From positions 458,557 to 522,556 of the forward strand of contig NZ_LVEM01000004.1 of NCBI RefSeq assembly GCF_001641335.1: a stretch of DNA of 64,000 nucleotides, written 5' to 3'. The stretch comes from Bradyrhizobium stylosanthis (GTDB taxonomy: Bacteria; Pseudomonadota; Alphaproteobacteria; Rhizobiales; Xanthobacteraceae). This document shows, piece by piece, positions 27,504-36,671 of the stretch. Each line of letters begins with the position of its first letter. Position 1 is the stretch's first letter. A model generated the notes under the pieces. That model saw only the letters and a list, made by a program, of their open reading frames with translations. It was not told the origin of the DNA and made no database searches. The position numbers and the translations under genes were made by a program.

Positions 27504-30040
27504 GCCGCGCCGCGACACCCGCAAGGCTGCAACCGCTGCTGATCGCAACGATCGCGATCGTCGCGCTGCCGTTCCTGCTGAAGGCGTTCGGCTTGTCGCT
27601 GAACACCGGCACCTGGATCGTCGGCCTTGCGATCGCGACCATGGGGCTGAACCTCTGCATCGGCTATACCGGCCTCGTCTCGTTCGGCCACAGCGCCTGG
27701 TTCGGCATCGGCGCCTATGCCGCCGGCCTGATCCAGCTTCGTTTCTTCCCCGGCGAGATCTGGCTGCCGCTGCTGGGATCGATGATCGTCGTCGCCATCG
27801 CTTCCACCGCGATAGGCATGCTGATCCTGCGCCGGCGCGGCGTCTACTTCTCACTTCTGACACTGGCGCTGGCGGCGCTGGTCTACACCACTGCCTTTCG
27901 CTGGACGAGCCTCACCGGCGGCGAGGACGGGCTCGGCGGATTGAAGCGCGGCGGCATCGGTCCCTTCAGCTTCGACAGCGCGCTGAACTACTACATCGTC
28001 GTCGCATTGATCGGCCTCGCCGTGCTCTACGTGCTGATGCGGCTGGTGCGCTCGCCGTTCGGGCACGTGCTGGTGGCGATCCGCGAGAACCAGTTGCGTG
28101 CGAGCTTCCAGGGCTATCCGGTCGAGCGCTACAAGCTCGCGGTGTTCGTGATCTCTGCCGTCGTCACCGGCCTTGCCGGCGCGCTGATCGGTTTTCTGAA
28201 CTATCTCGTCTCCGCCGAAGCCGTTTCGGTGCCGTTTGCCGGCGAACTGCTCGCCATGGTCGTCATCGGCGGCATGCGCAGCCTTTTGGGGCCTGCGCTC
28301 GGGGCGCTGTTCTTCATCCTGTTCCGCGAGCTGTTCTCGATCTGGACGTCGGACTGGCTGTTCTGGTTCGGCCTCACCTTTGTGGCCTTCGTGATGTACT
28401 CGCCCGGCGGTCTCGTCGGCATCGGCGCGCTCGTCATGCGGCGCCTGCGTCCTCCGGCCGAAGAGCAGGCCGCGATGAGCCGGCGCAAGATCTATGACGG
28501 CCTGCCGCTGCCGGACTTCCTGCGGCCGGACGCGCTGCAAGGCACCGTGCTCGAGGTCAGCGGCGTCTCGCGCAAGTTCGGCGGCATCCGCGCCGTCGAG
28601 AACGCCAGCCTCTCCGTTGCCGCCGGCGAGATCCATGCGCTGATCGGGCCGAACGGCGCCGGCAAGACCACGCTGTTCAACCTCGTCTCCGGCCTCTACG
28701 CGCCGGACCAGGGGACGATCCGCCTGCAGGGCCGTGATATTGCTGGCGTGCCGGCGAATGCGATCTGCCATCAGGGACTGGCGCGCTCGTTCCAGATCAC
28801 CAATCTGTTCCGCGGACTCTCGATCTACGAGAACCTTCGCCTGTCGCTGCAAGCCCGGCGACCGATGCGCTTCAACATCTGGAACGACATCGACGCGTAC
28901 CAGGACATCCACGCCGAGACCGCCGCGCTCGTCAAATTCCTCGGCCTCGAGGGCATCGAGGAGATCGAGGGCGGCGAGCTCTCCTATGGCGGGCAGCGCC
29001 TGGTCGATCTCGGTATCGCGCTCGGCTCGAAGCCGCAGGTGCTGCTGCTCGACGAGCCGCTGGCGGGCCTCGCCGCGGCCGAGCGCGAGCGGGTCTCCAA
29101 CCTCGTCAAGAACATCGCGGCCAACATTCCCGTGCTGATCGTCGAGCACGACATCGATCGCGTGCTCGGCTTCTCGCAAGTGGTGACCGTGATGAACCAG
29201 GGCGAGGTGCTGATGTCCGACTGCCCCAGGGCGGTGCGGGCCGATCTGCGGGTGCAGGAGATCTATACCGGCAAGGGCATTCCTCCCGTCGAGCATCGCC
29301 GCAGCGTGGAGGAATCCGGCGCGCACGGGACCGTGCTGCGCCTCGAGGGCGTCAATACGTTCTACGGCAAAAGCCACATCCTCAGCGACGCCGCGCTCGA
29401 CGTGCGCGAGGGCGAGATCGTTGCGCTGCTGGGCCGTAACGGCGCCGGCAAGTCGACGCTGCTCAAGACCATCGCCGGCCTGGTGCCGGCCGCCTCGGGC
29501 AGCATCGACTATCGCGGCTCCGACATCGTGCGCATGCCTGCCCCCGACATCGCGCGCCGCGGCGTCGGCTATGTGCCGCAGGGGCGCGGGCTGTTCGCCG
29601 GCATGACGGTGCGCGAAAACCTCGCGCTCGGCCGCCTCGCCCGCAAGACCGATGGCAGCGACGGCGTCGTCTGGGACGAGGAGCAGATCCTGCACACCTT
29701 CCCGCGGCTGAAGGAGCGCATGAATGTCGCGGCCGACTATCTGTCCGGCGGCGAGCAGCAGATGGTGGCGGTCGCCCGCGCCATGTCCGGCAATGTGCGC
29801 CTGCTGCTGCTCGACGAGCCCTTCGAGGGCCTCGCGCCCGCGGTGACGCTGGAGCTGTTCGCCGTGTTCGACCAGCTCCGCAAGCACATGTCGATCGTGA
29901 TCGTCGAGCACAATCTCGACCTCGTGCTCGCGCTCGCCGACCGCGTCTTCGCGCTGGAGCGCGGCGCGGTCTTCCACCAGGGGCCGGCGGCACCGTTGCT
30001 GAACGATCTCTCCTATCGCAAGCAGATCCTGTGGCTGTGA
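27500..30040 (+). CDS. Fused LivM permease - LivG ATPase - LivF ATPase
   Basis: An 846-residue protein combining three normally separate ABC subunits. Residues 1-310 are a LivM-type permease (GLNLCIGYTGLVSFGHSAWF, RRRGVYFSLLTLALA). Residues 345-590 are a LivG-type ATPase: Walker A GPNGAGKTT near 382, signature LSYGGQ near 494, Walker B VLLLDEP. Residues 610-846 are a LivF-type ATPase: Walker A GRNGAGKST near 643, signature LSGGEQ near 747, Walker B LLLLDEP. There is no stop, frameshift or internal start between the parts, and both ATPases keep all core motifs, so one fused chain is expected to work. It overlaps livH by four bases. Confidence 0.93.
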   Translation: MSRAATPARLQPLLIATIAIVALPFLLKAFGLSLNTGTWIVGLAIATMGLNLCIGYTGLVSFGHSAWFGIGAYAAGLIQLRFFPGEIWLPLLGSMIVVAIASTAIGMLILRRRGVYFSLLTLALAALVYTTAFRWTSLTGGEDGLGGLKRGGIGPFSFDSALNYYIVVALIGLAVLYVLMRLVRSPFGHVLVAIRENQLRASFQGYPVERYKLAVFVISAVVTGLAGALIGFLNYLVSAEAVSVPFAGELLAMVVIGGMRSLLGPALGALFFILFRELFSIWTSDWLFWFGLTFVAFVMYSPGGLVGIGALVMRRLRPPAEEQAAMSRRKIYDGLPLPDFLRPDALQGTVLEVSGVSRKFGGIRAVENASLSVAAGEIHALIGPNGAGKTTLFNLVSGLYAPDQGTIRLQGRDIAGVPANAICHQGLARSFQITNLFRGLSIYENLRLSLQARRPMRFNIWNDIDAYQDIHAETAALVKFLGLEGIEEIEGGELSYGGQRLVDLGIALGSKPQVLLLDEPLAGLAAAERERVSNLVKNIAANIPVLIVEHDIDRVLGFSQVVTVMNQGEVLMSDCPRAVRADLRVQEIYTGKGIPPVEHRRSVEESGAHGTVLRLEGVNTFYGKSHILSDAALDVREGEIVALLGRNGAGKSTLLKTIAGLVPAASGSIDYRGSDIVRMPAPDIARRGVGYVPQGRGLFAGMTVRENLALGRLARKTDGSDGVVWDEEQILHTFPRLKERMNVAADYLSGGEQQMVAVARAMSGNVRLLLLDEPFEGLAPAVTLELFAVFDQLRKHMSIVIVEHNLDLVLALADRVFALERGAVFHQGPAAPLLNDLSYRKQILWL

Positions 30041-30066
30041 GGGGCTGCGTGAGCCTTACAAGGGGC

Positions 30067-30152
30067 CGTCATGCCCGGGCGTGTCCCGGGCATCCACGTT
30101 CTTCGCGCCGCGCGTCGGGACGTGGATGGCCGGGACAAGCCCGGCCACGACG
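30067..30152. repeat. Inverted repeat family A, copy 2
   Basis: CGTCATGCCCGGG at the left and GGCCACGACG at the right, with GTGTCCCGGGCAT and ATGGCCGGGACAAGCC inside. The right end carries one change from the usual CATGACG. It lies between convergent genes and may terminate both. Confidence 0.8.
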
Positions 30153-30193
30153 TCGTGGAGGCTTCGGCGGACGACAAACAGAAGCAGCGCCCC

Positions 30194-31177
30194 CTACTCC
30201 GCCTTGATGTTCGCCGCCGCGACGACCTCGGCAAGGTCCTTCGTCTCCTTCGCGATCTTGGCGGCGTAATCGGCCGGGGTCAGCACGCTGACGACGCCCT
30301 GCGAGCCGAGCTTGTCCGCGACGGCGGGATCCTTGGCCGCGGTGACGATCTCCTGGTGCAGCGTCTGAAGGATCGGCGCGGGTGTCGACTTCGGCATGAA
30401 GAAGCCGACCCAGAACGAGATGTCGAAGCCGGGGTAGCCGGCTTCGGCGACGGTCGGCACGTCGGGCAGCGCCGGCAGCCGCTCGGCCGAGGACACCGCG
30501 AGCGCGCGCAGCTTGCCGGCCTTGACCAGCGGCACGGCCGACAGCGGATCGAACACTGCCAGCACCTCCTGCGCGAGAATGCCGACCTCGGACGCCGCGC
30601 CGCCGCGATAGGGCACGTGGATCAGCTTGATCCCGGCCTTCTGGGCGAGCAGCTCCATGGCGAGATGGGCGAGGTTGCCGTTGCCGCCTGAGCCGTAGGC
30701 GAGCTCGCCCGGCTTGGCCTTCGCCGCGGCGACGAGATCGGCGACAGTCTTGATGTCGGCGGTCCTGGGGTTCTCCGGATTGACCACCAGCACCAGCGGC
30801 GCCGACACCACCGTGGTGAGCGGCGCGAAATCGGCTTGCGGATCGTAGCGGATGTCCTTGAACAGCGTCTTGTTGAGCGTGATGGTCGAGGAGTTGCAGG
30901 CGAGCATGGTGTAGCCGTCCGCGTCGGCACGCGCGACGCCTTCGGCGGCGATCATGCCGTTGGCGCCGGCGCGGTTCTCGACGACGAAGGGCTGCCCGAG
31001 CTTGTTGCCGAGACGATCGCCGACGATGCGCGCGACGACGTCGACCGGACCGCCCGCGCTGAAGCCGACCATGATCTTGACCGGACGCGTCGGATATTTC
31101 TGCGCGACGGCTTCAGTGGTCGGCGCGCAGGCGCATAACCCGGCGATGAGCGCCAGCAGGCGAGCCGTTCGTTGCAT
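30194..31177 (-). CDS. Tripartite tricarboxylate transporter (TctC/Bug) substrate-binding protein
   Basis: A 327-residue periplasmic receptor. A signal peptide is followed by the family opening YPTRPVKIMVGFSAGGPVDVVARI and then VVENRAGANGMIAAE. These receptors bind carboxylates such as citrate, glutarate or aromatic acids. No TctA/TctB membrane partners are in the window, as is common for the very numerous Bug proteins. GGGAG precedes ATG 31177. Confidence 0.92.
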   Translation of the reverse strand: MQRTARLLALIAGLCACAPTTEAVAQKYPTRPVKIMVGFSAGGPVDVVARIVGDRLGNKLGQPFVVENRAGANGMIAAEGVARADADGYTMLACNSSTITLNKTLFKDIRYDPQADFAPLTTVVSAPLVLVVNPENPRTADIKTVADLVAAAKAKPGELAYGSGGNGNLAHLAMELLAQKAGIKLIHVPYRGGAASEVGILAQEVLAVFDPLSAVPLVKAGKLRALAVSSAERLPALPDVPTVAEAGYPGFDISFWVGFFMPKSTPAPILQTLHQEIVTAAKDPAVADKLGSQGVVSVLTPADYAAKIAKETKDLAEVVAAANIKAE

Positions 31178-31596
31178 TCGTTCTCTCCCAACCTCGCGCG
31201 CCGCTTGTGCATGTTTGTTGGTGCCGCGCGTGCGGGCATGATGAGCGGGCGCACCGGATTACGCAATCGCGTTTGCGCGTCTGCAGCGCTCCGCATTCCG
31301 CCGCGCGGCAGGCGAAGGGTGCTCTCCAAACAAAAAGTTCGAAAACAACCCCATGCACAGTAGCCGGCCCGTGAGAGAACAAGGGCTTGCGAACACCGCA
31401 ACGACGTTTGCGTTGTCGGGCAAAACAGGGGCATAATGTCACCGTCGCAACACGCGTCAGCATCCCCGCCGGCCTGGCCATGGATGTCACGACCTGGTTG
31501 CGCGTAACCCCTTCATCGATATTCCGAAATCCGCATCCGCGCGCGACGGGCGAACGCTCGCGCGTGCGCGCCTGCGTCAGCAAAGGACTCTGGCCC
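31178..31596. other. 419-bp gap with two conserved-looking non-coding blocks
   Basis: No gene is credible here; an open frame from 31387 is an upstream extension of the next gene without a start signal. Two AT-richer blocks stand out: 31337-31363 (TTCGAAAACAACCCCATG, then CACAGTAG) and 31415-31438 (GGGCAAAACAGGGGCATAAT). From memory similar blocks recur between genes in other Bradyrhizobium genomes, but I could not check this. Confidence 0.4.
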
Positions 31597-32202
31597 ATGA
31601 CGACAGCTCTCGAACCCCACATCACCTCGCCGCTTGCGGCAAACCATCGCAGTGGCGATGCCGCGACGCCGCGGGTCAGGCTCTACAAGCGCCGCATCGC
31701 GATCAGCCATCCGGACCCGCAAGCCGGTGAACGCTTGCTGGCCGAGGCGCTCGGCGCCGTCGATCGCGACGCACTGCACGGCCTGCTCCGGCAATTGGTC
31801 AAGGCGAGCGCGACCGGCCAGAAGCCCGATGAGACCAATCTCGCCTTCATGATCTCGACCATCAGGAACATCGCGCCGAAGGATTCCATCGAGGCCATGC
31901 TGGTGTCCCAGATGGTTTCGGTTCACATGGCGGCGATGCGCTGCGCCTGCCGGCTCGCCTGCACCGACGACCTTCCGCAGCAGGAAACGGTCACCCGCGC
32001 CTTGACCCGGCTCTCCCGCACCTTCGCCGCCCAGGTCGAGGCGCTGGGCCGCCACCGCAACAGCGACGAACGCGCGATCACGGTCCAGAACCTGTCCGTA
32101 CAGGACGGCGGACGCGCGATCGTCGGCAACGTCACCCAGCATGCGAACATGCTCGTCGCGGAGACAGGCCCGGGCGGCGCACGGCAAGGGGCAAACCCAT
32201 GA
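31597..32202 (+). CDS. Hypothetical protein, phage-like companion
   Basis: A 201-residue soluble protein. The N-terminus has KRRIAISHPDPQAGERLLAEALG, and a helical core includes FMISTIRNIAPKDSIEAMLV and HMAAMRCACRLA; the C-terminus VQNLSVQDGGRAIVGNVTQ may be beta-rich. I recall similar proteins next to small HGG-motif genes in Bradyrhizobium, but know of no function. The start ATG 31597 has AAAGGA upstream. It overlaps the next gene by four bases, so the pair is co-translated. Confidence 0.65.
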   Translation: MTTALEPHITSPLAANHRSGDAATPRVRLYKRRIAISHPDPQAGERLLAEALGAVDRDALHGLLRQLVKASATGQKPDETNLAFMISTIRNIAPKDSIEAMLVSQMVSVHMAAMRCACRLACTDDLPQQETVTRALTRLSRTFAAQVEALGRHRNSDERAITVQNLSVQDGGRAIVGNVTQHANMLVAETGPGGARQGANP

Positions 32203-32468
32203 CCGGCACCCACCCCCGCAACACGGCTCCGATGCAGGCGAGCCCCCGCTGTGGCGCGAGGACCCGCGATGGCGGGACATGCAGCGCACCGGCCATCCAG
32301 GGGACGGCGCGATGCCGCATGCATGGCGGGGCGCGGCGATCAGGGGCGCCGAGAGGAAACCGGAATGCACAGACGCACGGCCTGTTCACGCGCGCGGCCA
32401 AGGCCGAGGCGGGACAGGATCGACTGCTGCTCGACGAGGCGGAAAGGCTGCTGCAGGAGCTGAAGTGA
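32199..32468 (+). CDS. Small zinc-ribbon-like HGG-motif protein
   Basis: An 89-residue protein. Cys18, Cys28, Cys39 and His42 (C-x9-C-x10-C-x2-H) are spaced for one zinc. They are followed by HGGARRSGAPRGNRNAQTHG, a motif common in small proteins near phage terminases and in mobile regions. The C-terminal tail is a short helix. Probably a nucleic-acid-binding protein; exact role unknown. It is coupled to the upstream gene by an ATGA overlap. Confidence 0.65.
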   Translation: MTGTHPRNTAPMQASPRCGARTRDGGTCSAPAIQGTARCRMHGGARRSGAPRGNRNAQTHGLFTRAAKAEAGQDRLLLDEAERLLQELK

Positions 32469-32602
32469 CGGCGCGCCGGGCGACGATGCCGCTCAGCTCC
32501 CCATCCCCAGACAATTTGCGCGTGTTTGTGAATTGCTTCACACGCGCGCCGCCCTCGTTGTCGCAAGCTTGAGCGATCTCGGTGAAATAGCGGGAGGGTA
32601 TC

Positions 32603-35600
32603 ATGGGGGCATTGAACCTTGCGCAGGTCCTGTGGGAAGAGCGGCGGGCTCTCGCCGGAACTCCCCTGGCATTCCCACCGAAGAAAGAGGACGATCCGGC
32701 AGCCAAGGCAGCGCCAGTCCCGGCGACGCCAGCGCCTAAGCCCTCGCCGACACCAGCCTACCTTCTAACGGGTGCAGCTCCGCTACCGTCCGCCGACGGC
32801 TCGCCAGGATCATTGTCGCCGCCGACGGCTGCCGCCCCCGACCTCCTCACCGTCTACCAAACCCTCAACGCGGACGACCGGTGGGCGCTATGCCTGTCCG
32901 GCGGCGGAATCCGCAGCGCGGCGTTTGCGCTTGGAATTCTGCAGAGGATTGCCGCGCTGGATGTCACGTCGAAACGCAAGGACGAGGAGCGGGGTTCGGC
33001 TCTGCGGCAGTTCGAGTATCTTTCGACCGTGTCGGGAGGCGGGTACATCGGCAGTTGGCTGTCGGCGTGGCTGTATCAGCAACGCAAGCTGCTCCCCCGC
33101 GGAGCAGCCGCGAAAACGACCGGGACCGGTCATGGCTCCACGCCGGACTCGGTCGTGTCAGCACTCAACGAGCGAGACAGTCGCGGTCCACTCGGAGATC
33201 ACGAAGAGGCAGAGCCGATTTCCAACCTTCGGCGCAACTCGCACTTCCTCTCTCCAAGCTTCTCGTCGCTTTCGCCAGACCTGTGGAGCGATGTCGCCAG
33301 CGTCCTGCGCAATCTGTTCCTGAACTGGATCCTGCTCGTCCCGCCGATGATCCTTGCGGTGCTCGTCACCAAGGCACTCTACTTCGCGCTCATCGATGCC
33401 CACGGCATCAAAGACAGTTCGATATGGTTCCTGGTCGTGATGACCATACCAACGCTGTGCTTGCTGGTTTCCTTGTCCTTCTCCGTCGCAAACCGACCCG
33501 CGCGCGGCTGGATCAACGTCTCTCAATCCGGCTTTCTCCTGTGCGATCTCGCTCCCTTCCTTGTCGGCGCCGCGCTACTGGTCCTCGTGTTGCAAAGTCC
33601 GTATGGTCTGCAGACGCTCACGGATCTGCTTCGCGCCAGCGGCTTCGAATTCATCGAGAAATTCAACAAAGAGCATCCGATCGCGGCGGTGCTGATCCGC
33701 GGAACGATCCTCGGCATGATCTTTTTCGCCGTGTCCTGGGTACTGGCGCCGCTGTGGACCCTCATCTTCGGGAAATCGTCCCGGCCGCCGCTTGAGGCGC
33801 GCCCCAAGCATCCCGTGCTCGAGCCCGTTGCCTGGGTCGTCGCCGGCGCGGCTTTCGGCCTGCTGAGCGCGATGGGACTGATTGCGCTTTGGAAGATCAA
33901 CCCGTCCGACTCTGCCGCCACGGCAGCGGGCTTTGCCTGCGTACTCGGGCTGCCCTGGATCGTGCTGGCGCGCATAGTCGCCGAGGTGACCTATATTGCA
34001 TTTGCCGAGTTCCTGTCGGAGGTGGATGTCGGACTGGAATTTCAGGCGCGGTCGAGCGGTCTCTTCACGCTGGCCTATCTCGGCTGGCTCCTGTGGTTCG
34101 GGATCGTGGTCGGCGCGCCACCGGCGGCAAGATGGATCGCGAGTCACCTTGGTGATGCAACCGTTCCCACGCTCGCAGCGGGAGGAGGTCTTTCCGGCCT
34201 GCTCTCCATCCTCCTCGGAGCGAGTTCGAAGACCAAGGCCGCAGCCGAACAGATTTCAGGCTTGCGCCAGTATCTCAGCCTCAACACGCTCGCAGCCATC
34301 GCGGCGGCGATCTTCGCCATTGTCCTGGTCGCTCTGCTGTCCATCGGCTGGGACGCGGCTTTCAGATCGTTTGCCTCCGGCGCGGATGGCCATATGCCCT
34401 GGACCATCATGCTGGTGGTGGGCGTCCTGCTTGGAGGGTTGATCTACGCGGCCTCGCATGTCCTCAGCATCAATCGCTACTCACTTCACGGCCTCTACCG
34501 GAACCGGCTGGTTCGTGCCTTCCTCGGTGCGTCGCGCAGCGAAAAGGAGCGTGACAAGACGAAGAACGCCTTTACGGATTTCGACGGCCGCGACAGCCCA
34601 CTCCTGCAGGAGCTTTGGGATCATAATGTCAAACCGACCGGCGCCCATTGGAAGCCGCTCCATGTCATCAGCGGAGCGCTCAACCTCGTGTCGTCCAAGA
34701 ACCTGGCCTGGCAGGAGCGGATGGCCGCGCCCTTCACGTTCTCGCCGCTCCATTGCGGCAGCGGCAGCGCGGTGTTTTCGGACGGTGCATACCGGACGAC
34801 CTACGCCACGGACAACCAACCGCAGCCTTACGGCGGAAACCTCACGCTCGGAACCGCCATGGCGATCTCAGGCGCGGCGGTGAGCCCGAGCATGGGCTAC
34901 AACTCCTCGCCGGGCGTCGCCTTCCTGATGGCGCTGTTCAATGTGCGTCTCGGCTGGTGGCTCGCCAATCCGCGCGGAGACAATCCCTATTACTCGGCGG
35001 TGAAGCCGACAAACGCACTCCGGCCGTTCTTCATGGAGATGTTCGGCCTGACCAGCGAGACCGAGCGCTGGGTCTACCTGACCGACGGCGGACATTTCGA
35101 AAACCTCGGCCTTTACGAGATGGTGCGCCGGCGCTGCCGCGTGATCGTGGTCAGCGACGCCGGCTGCGACCCCGATTATTCCTTCGAAGACCTCGGCAAC
35201 GCGCTGCGCAAGGTCTGGATCGATCTCGGCGTACGCATCGACCTGCATGGGCTCGACCTTTTGAAGAAGCGCTTCAAAGAACGTCCGACCCCTGCGGAGC
35301 AGGCGCCATACTGGGCGATTGGCGACATTCGTTATAGCGAGGCTGATGGCGGCGACGCGAAGGACGGGCTGCTGCTGTACTTCAAGTCGGGCCTGCACGG
35401 CACGGAGCCCATGGGCGTCTTGAGCTATGCGATCGCCCACGCGACCTTCCCGCACGAGACCACGCTGAACCAGTTCTTCTCGGAATCGCAATTCGAGAGC
35501 TACCGGGCGCTCGGCTATGAGATCGCACAACGCGCCTTCGAATCCGGCGGAGGCCTTTCGACCGACGCAAAGACTGGAGCGCCGCCGACATTTCTCTCGA

Positions 35601-35671
35601 TCGTCGAGAAGCTGAAAGGCCAACTGCCCGGACGTACCGACAGCGTTCCGGCCCCCGGCGTGCAAGCATGA
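32603..35671 (+). CDS. Large patatin-like phospholipase with an internal membrane domain
   Basis: A 1,022-residue protein. After a Pro/Ala-rich head, the patatin oxyanion loop SGGGIRSAAFALG is at residues 99-111 and the likely nucleophile Ser144 is in STVSGGGYIGSW. The partner Asp is about residue 828 in TDGGHFENLGLY. Between them sit about ten membrane helices (roughly 230-635), so the two halves of the active site flank a membrane insert. Expected to hydrolyse membrane lipids from the cytoplasmic face. GGGAGGG precedes ATG 32603. It stands alone between a phage-like pair and a receiver gene. The nucleophile elbow lacks the first Gly of GxSxG. The family call is good, activity unproven. Confidence 0.82.
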   Translation: MGALNLAQVLWEERRALAGTPLAFPPKKEDDPAAKAAPVPATPAPKPSPTPAYLLTGAAPLPSADGSPGSLSPPTAAAPDLLTVYQTLNADDRWALCLSGGGIRSAAFALGILQRIAALDVTSKRKDEERGSALRQFEYLSTVSGGGYIGSWLSAWLYQQRKLLPRGAAAKTTGTGHGSTPDSVVSALNERDSRGPLGDHEEAEPISNLRRNSHFLSPSFSSLSPDLWSDVASVLRNLFLNWILLVPPMILAVLVTKALYFALIDAHGIKDSSIWFLVVMTIPTLCLLVSLSFSVANRPARGWINVSQSGFLLCDLAPFLVGAALLVLVLQSPYGLQTLTDLLRASGFEFIEKFNKEHPIAAVLIRGTILGMIFFAVSWVLAPLWTLIFGKSSRPPLEARPKHPVLEPVAWVVAGAAFGLLSAMGLIALWKINPSDSAATAAGFACVLGLPWIVLARIVAEVTYIAFAEFLSEVDVGLEFQARSSGLFTLAYLGWLLWFGIVVGAPPAARWIASHLGDATVPTLAAGGGLSGLLSILLGASSKTKAAAEQISGLRQYLSLNTLAAIAAAIFAIVLVALLSIGWDAAFRSFASGADGHMPWTIMLVVGVLLGGLIYAASHVLSINRYSLHGLYRNRLVRAFLGASRSEKERDKTKNAFTDFDGRDSPLLQELWDHNVKPTGAHWKPLHVISGALNLVSSKNLAWQERMAAPFTFSPLHCGSGSAVFSDGAYRTTYATDNQPQPYGGNLTLGTAMAISGAAVSPSMGYNSSPGVAFLMALFNVRLGWWLANPRGDNPYYSAVKPTNALRPFFMEMFGLTSETERWVYLTDGGHFENLGLYEMVRRRCRVIVVSDAGCDPDYSFEDLGNALRKVWIDLGVRIDLHGLDLLKKRFKERPTPAEQAPYWAIGDIRYSEADGGDAKDGLLLYFKSGLHGTEPMGVLSYAIAHATFPHETTLNQFFSESQFESYRALGYEIAQRAFESGGGLSTDAKTGAPPTFLSIVEKLKGQLPGRTDSVPAPGVQA

Positions 35672-35850
35672 ACCGGCGGGATTGCGCGCCCCGTAACAAG
35701 CTGTAGCCGGCCGACGCCGGCTACGCAGCGTCGGTCACGCATTCACTCCCACGTGAGAGAAAGGGCAAATCCGGGGGAACCATATTCACCCCACGGAACG
35801 GATTCGGCATCTACGCACTTAACAAATGATAAGAACAGTGAGGTGCAATC

Positions 35851-36207
35851 ATGGGCCAGTCAAAGCCGATCCGCCCGACCGCGATCGTCGTCGAAGATGA
35901 CGACATCCAGCGCGAAATGCTCGCGCTGCTGCTCGAAGAAAGCAATTTCGACGTGCTGCAGTGTGAGGACGCAGAAACCGCGGCGCTGGCGCTGAAAGTG
36001 AAGCACCCTGCCCTGATCGTCACCGACATCAACCTGGTCGGCAAGATGGATGGGGTCGACCTGGCTCACCTTGCCAGTCAGCAGCACTCCGGCGTGCGGA
36101 TCATCGTGATATCGGGCCGCCCGCTTCCGCGCCCCCTGCCCGATGGCGCCAAATTCTTCACCAAGCCGGTCTATCCCACCGCGCTGCTCGCGGAAGCGGC
36201 GCGATAA
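35851..36207 (+). CDS. Single-domain response regulator
   Basis: A 118-residue receiver without an output domain. Conserved acidic pair in VVEDDDIQ, the phospho-Asp in VTDINLVG, the switch Ser in VISGRP and the Lys in FTKPV are all present, so phosphorylation is expected. No histidine kinase is nearby; it probably shuttles in a phosphorelay. GAGG lies ahead of ATG 35851. Confidence 0.88.
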   Translation: MGQSKPIRPTAIVVEDDDIQREMLALLLEESNFDVLQCEDAETAALALKVKHPALIVTDINLVGKMDGVDLAHLASQQHSGVRIIVISGRPLPRPLPDGAKFFTKPVYPTALLAEAAR

Positions 36208-36329
36208 CACGCGTTGGCGCGCGCGATCGCGCATGCGGGCGATGGACCTGCCCGCGGTTTGCTGCGGTCGCAGAAACGCCCTATCCTCGGCATCGCACGG
36301 CCGCCGCGGCCGCCTGACGGGAGGGGTGC

Positions 36330-36617
36330 ATGAACGAACGCGATTTCGAACAGCAGCTCAGAGCCGACGGCTTCCAGGAGATCGAGTACCAGAAGCTCGA
36401 TCCCCGCCCGGGCAAGGGACGGCACCGGCATCATTTCGAAATTCGCGGGCTCGTGATCTCAGGCACGTTTGTCGTGCGGCAGACCGGCGAGCCGGTGGCC
36501 TATCGTGCGGGGCAGGTCTTTTCAGTTGCCGATGGCGAACTGCACGACGAGTGGATCGAGGCCGACGGCGCGCACGTGCTGATCGGCCGCAAGCATTCCG
36601 AGGCGAAGCCGGCGTAG
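36330..36617 (+). CDS. Small cupin-like protein
   Basis: A 95-residue single beta-barrel. GKGRHRHHFEIRGLVISG supplies a cluster of His with Glu, and YRAGQVFSVADGELHDEWIE the second motif with another His, so a metal site is plausible. Function unknown. A GAGGGGTGC ribosome site precedes ATG 36330. It is not clearly linked to its neighbours. Confidence 0.7.
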   Translation: MNERDFEQQLRADGFQEIEYQKLDPRPGKGRHRHHFEIRGLVISGTFVVRQTGEPVAYRAGQVFSVADGELHDEWIEADGAHVLIGRKHSEAKPA

Positions 36618-36671
36618 GTCGCCTGCCGCCGTCACATCAAGAAGAACTTGGCTGGCAGCTCGCCCGCGGCG

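Noticed and set aside
31597..35671. A prophage remnant including the patatin-like gene
   Set aside because: Only the small HGG-motif pair is phage-like; no terminase, portal, tail or integrase gene is present.
32603..35671. Patatin effector of a CBASS-type defence system
   Set aside because: CBASS needs a nucleotide cyclase gene nearby, and none is present; the large membrane insert also differs from CapV-type effectors.
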